10,111 bases of DNA, from the NCBI RefSeq assembly GCF_002422095.1, contig NZ_DITB01000053.1:1-10111 (forward strand). The letters run 5' to 3'. This DNA comes from Flavobacterium sp. UBA6195. GTDB lineage: Bacteria; Bacteroidota; Bacteroidia; Flavobacteriales; Flavobacteriaceae. The notes under the pieces are model-generated. The model was given only the letters and a program-made list of their open reading frames with translations. It ran no database searches and was not told the origin of the DNA. Positions 6,065-10,111 of the stretch are shown in pieces. A program made the translations under genes and the position numbers. Numbering within the stretch: position 1 is the stretch's first letter; each line of letters begins with the position of its first letter.

Positions 6065-7297
6065 TTATTGATTGATACTATATTGAATTGTAATTATAGT
6101 TTGATTATAATTATAAATCGCTTCGTAATAATTTAATTGAATTTGACTTGCTGTTTCTATACTTTGAACATATTCCACATAAGAAATATCGCCGTTTTGA
6201 TACCCTTTTGTTGCATTTTTGATGATTAAGTTAGCATTTGGCATTGCTGTGTTTTTATAATACTCAATTAATGAACCATAAGTGGTTAATTGTTCTGATT
6301 GTTGTTCTAAATGACTTTTGAATTGCTGATTTATATAATCTGCATTTTTCTGTTCTCGTTCAATATTTGTTTTTGCGGCTTTCGCTTTTGCTATATTACT
6401 CCCTGCAAATAGAGGGACTGCAATACCAACTGTAAATCCTTGAAATTGAGGAGAATTATTATAATAGGTTGATGTTCCGTTTACATCTTGATTACCTGTA
6501 ATAGATTGCAAAAAATAACCAACTGAAAAATCTGGACTTAATGCAGATTTTTCGACTTTATGTATTGCTTGCGCTATTTGAACTTGTTGATTTGCTAATT
6601 GAACTATTGGATTTTGTTTTACCATTGAACTATCAACTTTTGCCATAGCTGGATATGGCACAAATGAAGTGTCTATTGCTATAAAATCAGTTTTTAGATC
6701 TAAAATTACTTTTAGCTTTGATTTTTCAATTGCAATTTGTGCTTTATTTTGCTTGATTTTTTGTTCTAATTCTTGCTGTTTAGCCGATGCAATTGTTTTT
6801 TCTAAAGCATTTGTTTCACCAGTTTGAAACTTTAAATTAGCTGACTTTACAAATTTTTGCATTACCACATTTTGCTTTTCTAAAACGTCATTTTCTTTTT
6901 CATAATACAATAAGGTATTCCAAGATTGTCTAATTGAATAGGTTACTTCTTGTTTTGAAACACCTAATTTAGTTGCACTAGCATTACTATATTCTTTAAG
7001 CAAGTTTCTTTTTGCACTTATTTGAAAAGGATTAAAACTTTGACTGATATTAAAATTTTTATCTTGAGCTTGCGAATTTATTTGCCCAAAAGTACCTAAC
7101 AATTCCGTTTTAGGAAGTTCAAATGCTGTTTTTTGCATTTGCGTTTGCATTTTTACTTCTAATTCTGAAGCTTGAATATTTTGATTGTTTTTTAATCCAA
7201 TTTCAAGTGCTTGTTTTACATCAAGTTTCTGAGTTTCTTGTGCGGTAACAGTAAATGAACCTAGTAAAAAAGCAATTACTAAAGCCGAATTATTCAT
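6065..7297 (-). other. Outer-membrane factor (TolC/CzcC-like) domain within the RND fusion, with internal ATG and signal peptide
   Basis: This is the C-terminal 410 residues of the fused protein, starting at an internal ATG (7297-7295). It begins like a separate exported protein: Met, a short polar start, the hydrophobic segment ALVIAFLLGSFTV, and a likely signal-peptidase site TVTA|QE. What follows is an outer-membrane-efflux domain: KLDVKQALEIGLKNN at the start, two long alpha-helical halves rich in Gln/Lys, the mid-domain strand SPDFSVGYFLQ, and GFTVGIAVPLFAG, a strand typical of the family. It would form the trimeric channel across the outer membrane and periplasm. Either the segment acts as an extra membrane-crossing helix and is cleaved, or the internal ATG, preceded by an A-rich leader, is used as a second start. 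The sequence allows both. Confidence 0.85.
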
Positions 7298-10111
7298 AGT
7301 TTTTCTTTTAATTTTTATGCCTTTTTCAAAGTATAAATACAGAATTGGTAAAACTATTAATGTCAATAAAGTAGCCGTTATTAATCCGCCAATTACAACA
7401 GTTGCTAATGGTTTTTGAACCTCTGCTCCTGCACTACTACTTATAGCCATTGGGAGAAATCCAAGAGAAGCTACTGCAGCAGTTAATATTACAGGTCTTA
7501 ATCTTACTTTAGTTCCTTCCTTTATTCTGTCATATACATTATCCATACCTTGTTTTTTAAGTTCATTAAAATAACCAATTAAAACAATTCCGTTTAATAC
7601 CGCTACACCAAAAAGAGCAATAAATCCGACACCTGCTGAAATACTAAACGGCATATCGCGTAACCATAACGCCACAATACCACCAATGGCAGATAATGGA
7701 ATAGCTGTAAATATTAATAAAGATTGTTTGATTGAATTAAATGTAAAATAAAGTAATACTAAAATTAATCCTAAAGCAATAGGAACAGCAACAGAAAGTC
7801 GTTTGTTTGCTTCGATAAGATTTTCAAATTGTCCGCCATAAGTAGTATAATATCCTTCTGGTAATTTTAGTTTATCGTCTAATTTAGCTTGAATGGTTTC
7901 TACTACTGTTTTTACATCAGCACCACGAACATTGAAACCTACAACAATTCTACGTTTTCCGTTTTCACGAGAAATTTGCATTGGTCCATCTTCATATTTT
8001 ACATCTGCAATTTGTTCTAAAGGTATTTGACTACCTGATGGTAAGGTTACAAATAGAGCTTTTAGATTTTCAATATCTTTTCGACTATCATTATCTAATC
8101 GTACAACTAAATCGAAACGTTTTTCGCCTTCATATACAACTCCTGCTGTTTCTCCTGCAAAACCCATACGAACAACTTTATTTAAGTCGCCAATTTTTAA
8201 ACCATATAATGCTAATTTATCTTTATTGTATCTAATTGTTATTTGTGGTAAACCTGCTACACGTTCTGCTTTAGCATCTGAAACACCTTCAATACCATTA
8301 ATTAACTGCACTACTTCTTCACCTTTGCTAACTAACATATCAATATCGTCACCAAAAATTTTAACGGCAACATCACTTCTTACACCTGTCATTAACTCAT
8401 TAAAACGCATTTGAATAGGTTGGGAAAACTCAGTAAACGCACCTGGAATATCTGACAAAGCATGTTCCATTTTTTCCATTAGTTCCTCTTTTGTTTCTGC
8501 GGAAGTCCATTCGCTTTTATCCTTCAAGAGAATAATCATATCTCCTGCTTCAATAGGCATTGGATCAGTAGGAATTTCAGCCGAACCAATTTTGGTTACA
8601 ATCATTTTTACTTCGGGAAACTTATCTCTTAATATTTTTTCTGCTTGCGTGGTTGCTTCCACTTCTTGAGATAATGAACTACCTGATGCAATGATTAAAT
8701 GCGTTGCAATATCACCTTCATCTAATGTAGGAATGAATTCACCACCCAACGAATTGAAAACAAATAAACTTGCAACAAATAAACCAATGGCAACCGCAAT
8801 AATTGCTGCTTTAACTTGTAGTGCTTTTTCTAAAATTGGAGTGTAAAAATTATAGATAGCATCAATAATTTTATCGCTAAAATTCTTTTTATGTCCTGTT
8901 TGTTTTTTTAATGCCAAAGCCGACATCATAGGGACGTACGTTAAAGACAATATAAATGCTCCTAATATGGCAAAAGAAACCGTTTGTGCCATTGGACCAA
9001 ACATTTTTCCTTCGATACCTACTAAAGCTAAGATAGGAAGATAAACAATTAAGATTATTATTTCTCCAAAAGCCGCACTACTTCTAATTTTTGATGATGC
9101 TTGATATACTTCGTCATTCATTTCTTGAGTGGTGAGTTTGCCTTTATTACTAACTTGGAGTCGATGTATTATAGCTTCTACAATGATAACCGCACCATCT
9201 ACAATTAGCCCAAAATCGATAGCACCTAAACTCATTAAATTACCACTAACTCCAAAAAGTTTCATCATAGAAATGGCAAATAATAATGCCAATGGAATAA
9301 CCGAAGCAACCACTAAACCTGCCCTCCAATTACCAAGTAGTAATACTAAAATGAAAATAACTATTAATGCTCCTTCAATTAAATTAGTTTGAACTGTACT
9401 TATAGCTTTGTTTACTAAAACGGTTCTGTCCATAAACGCCTCAATTTCTACACCTTCGGGAAGTGATTTTTTGATTTGTTCCATTTTGTCTTTAACCACC
9501 TTAACTACTTCACCACTGTTCTCACCTTTAAGCATCATTACCATTCCTGACACTTCTTCGCCTTTTCCATCTTTTGTAACTGCACCATAACGAATACTGC
9601 TACCTATTTGAACCTTTGCAACATCACGAATAAGAATAGGAATTCCGTTTTGATTTTTAACCACTATTTTATTTATATCGTCGATGCTACTGACCATTCC
9701 GACACCTCTAATAAAATAAGCATAAGGTTTTTTATCTATGTATGCACCACCTGTATTTTCATTATTATTTTCTAATGCTTCAAATATTTCAGTGATGGTT
9801 GTATTCATACTTCTTAGCTTGTCTGGAACAACAGCTATTTCATATTGTTTTAGGTTTCCACCTAAAGTATTTACTTCAGCTACACCTTTTGTACCGATTA
9901 ATTGGGGCTTTATTATCCAATCTTGAATGGTTCTTAAATCAGTAGCGTTGTATTTTTCTTCGTACCCTTTTTTGGGAAATACTACATATTGGTATATTTC
10001 GCCTAAACCTGTACTTACTGGAGACATTTCAGGAGTTCCAACACCTTTTGGTATGGTATTTTCTGCTTCTTTAATACGTTCTGTTATTTGTGCTCTTGCC
10101 CAATAAATATC
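6065..10111 (-). CDS. czcA: CzcA-type heavy-metal RND pump fused to TolC-like outer-membrane factor (N-terminus cut)
   Basis: Proton-driven inner-membrane pump of a tripartite metal efflux complex. The frame is open to the right window edge, so 1348 residues are visible and the first roughly 100 are missing; the Met at 10027 is internal. The pump part (938 visible residues) has porter-domain sequence, helix 4 with the proton-relay motif DFGLIVDGAVIIVE (Asp codon at 9217-9215), and the second-half motif FGVAVLNGIVLIGY. The D...D...E pattern is that of HME-RND proteins of the CzcA type (Zn/Co/Cd), not the CusA copper type. After the last pump helix (LPILYLYFEKG) a short basic linker leads without a stop into a signal-peptide-like segment and a complete TolC-family domain. 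The fusion resembles roughly 1440-residue CusA/CzcA proteins known to me from Bacteroidota, so I do not read it as an assembly error. Zn/Cd/Co specificity is inferred. Confidence 0.93.
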   Translation of the reverse strand, partial: DIYWARAQITERIKEAENTIPKGVGTPEMSPVSTGLGEIYQYVVFPKKGYEEKYNATDLRTIQDWIIKPQLIGTKGVAEVNTLGGNLKQYEIAVVPDKLRSMNTTITEIFEALENNNENTGGAYIDKKPYAYFIRGVGMVSSIDDINKIVVKNQNGIPILIRDVAKVQIGSSIRYGAVTKDGKGEEVSGMVMMLKGENSGEVVKVVKDKMEQIKKSLPEGVEIEAFMDRTVLVNKAISTVQTNLIEGALIVIFILVLLLGNWRAGLVVASVIPLALLFAISMMKLFGVSGNLMSLGAIDFGLIVDGAVIIVEAIIHRLQVSNKGKLTTQEMNDEVYQASSKIRSSAAFGEIIILIVYLPILALVGIEGKMFGPMAQTVSFAILGAFILSLTYVPMMSALALKKQTGHKKNFSDKIIDAIYNFYTPILEKALQVKAAIIAVAIGLFVASLFVFNSLGGEFIPTLDEGDIATHLIIASGSSLSQEVEATTQAEKILRDKFPEVKMIVTKIGSAEIPTDPMPIEAGDMIILLKDKSEWTSAETKEELMEKMEHALSDIPGAFTEFSQPIQMRFNELMTGVRSDVAVKIFGDDIDMLVSKGEEVVQLINGIEGVSDAKAERVAGLPQITIRYNKDKLALYGLKIGDLNKVVRMGFAGETAGVVYEGEKRFDLVVRLDNDSRKDIENLKALFVTLPSGSQIPLEQIADVKYEDGPMQISRENGKRRIVVGFNVRGADVKTVVETIQAKLDDKLKLPEGYYTTYGGQFENLIEANKRLSVAVPIALGLILVLLYFTFNSIKQSLLIFTAIPLSAIGGIVALWLRDMPFSISAGVGFIALFGVAVLNGIVLIGYFNELKKQGMDNVYDRIKEGTKVRLRPVILTAAVASLGFLPMAISSSAGAEVQKPLATVVIGGLITATLLTLIVLPILYLYFEKGIKIKRKTMNNSALVIAFLLGSFTVTAQETQKLDVKQALEIGLKNNQNIQASELEVKMQTQMQKTAFELPKTELLGTFGQINSQAQDKNFNISQSFNPFQISAKRNLLKEYSNASATKLGVSKQEVTYSIRQSWNTLLYYEKENDVLEKQNVVMQKFVKSANLKFQTGETNALEKTIASAKQQELEQKIKQNKAQIAIEKSKLKVILDLKTDFIAIDTSFVPYPAMAKVDSSMVKQNPIVQLANQQVQIAQAIHKVEKSALSPDFSVGYFLQSITGNQDVNGTSTYYNNSPQFQGFTVGIAVPLFAGSNIAKAKAAKTNIEREQKNADYINQQFKSHLEQQSEQLTTYGSLIEYYKNTAMPNANLIIKNATKGYQNGDISYVEYVQSIETASQIQLNYYEAIYNYNQTIITIQYSINQ

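Noticed and set aside
7290..7330. Pump-channel junction as a sequencing frameshift joining two genes
   Set aside because: Both sides read in the same frame without loss of either the last pump helix or the channel signal peptide, and such fusions are known in Bacteroidota.
6065..10111. Copper/silver pump CusA
   Set aside because: The helix 4 motif DFGLIVDGAVIIVE with two Asp and a Glu is the CzcA-type relay; the CusA form of this helix differs.

Overview
The window looks like chromosomal or accessory DNA of a Bacteroidota bacterium, most likely Flavobacteriia. The DNA is AT-rich, start codons follow A-rich leaders without a clear Shine-Dalgarno, and an RND pump is fused to its outer-membrane channel, an arrangement I know mainly from Bacteroidota. 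I cannot name the genus. Every supported gene is on the minus strand, so transcription runs from the right edge to the left edge. The content is almost entirely metal-ion (zinc/cadmium/cobalt-type) efflux and handling.

Right to left: (1) An RND efflux block: a CzcA-type inner-membrane pump whose reading frame continues into a TolC-like outer-membrane factor (5' end cut by the window edge), then 11 bases later a periplasmic adaptor (CzcB-like), then a small lipoprotein with a heavy-metal-binding domain and His-rich tail. A perfect 9-bp hairpin lies behind this block. (2) A mixed block: a SpoIIAA-like protein, a dihydrolipoyl dehydrogenase, a short MgtC/SapB membrane protein and a CDF zinc exporter, with gaps of 28 to 42 bases that suggest one transcript. 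After the CDF gene comes a 26-codon ORF for a tiny one-helix protein, and then a strong minus-strand Rho-independent terminator. (3) Only about 22 bases after the terminator's T-run begins a P1B-type metal ATPase that leaves the window at the left edge, so only the first 243 residues are visible.

Together the genes describe two-membrane metal detoxification. The CDF carrier and P-type ATPase would move metal from cytoplasm to periplasm. The lipoprotein and adaptor, both His-rich, could hold periplasmic metal, and the fused RND-channel protein would expel it across the outer membrane. The SpoIIAA-like protein, lipoamide dehydrogenase and MgtC protein are less obvious partners. No transcriptional regulator, tRNA, rRNA, CRISPR array, transposase or integrase is visible. 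The two longest stretches without a large gene are 731-978, which holds the terminator and the tiny ORF, and 4255-4393, which holds the hairpin.

Most of the content is recognisable. The least explained parts are the tiny ORF and terminator in front of the ATPase gene, the internal signal peptide in the RND-channel fusion, and the grouping of Lpd, SpoIIAA-like and MgtC proteins with metal exporters.
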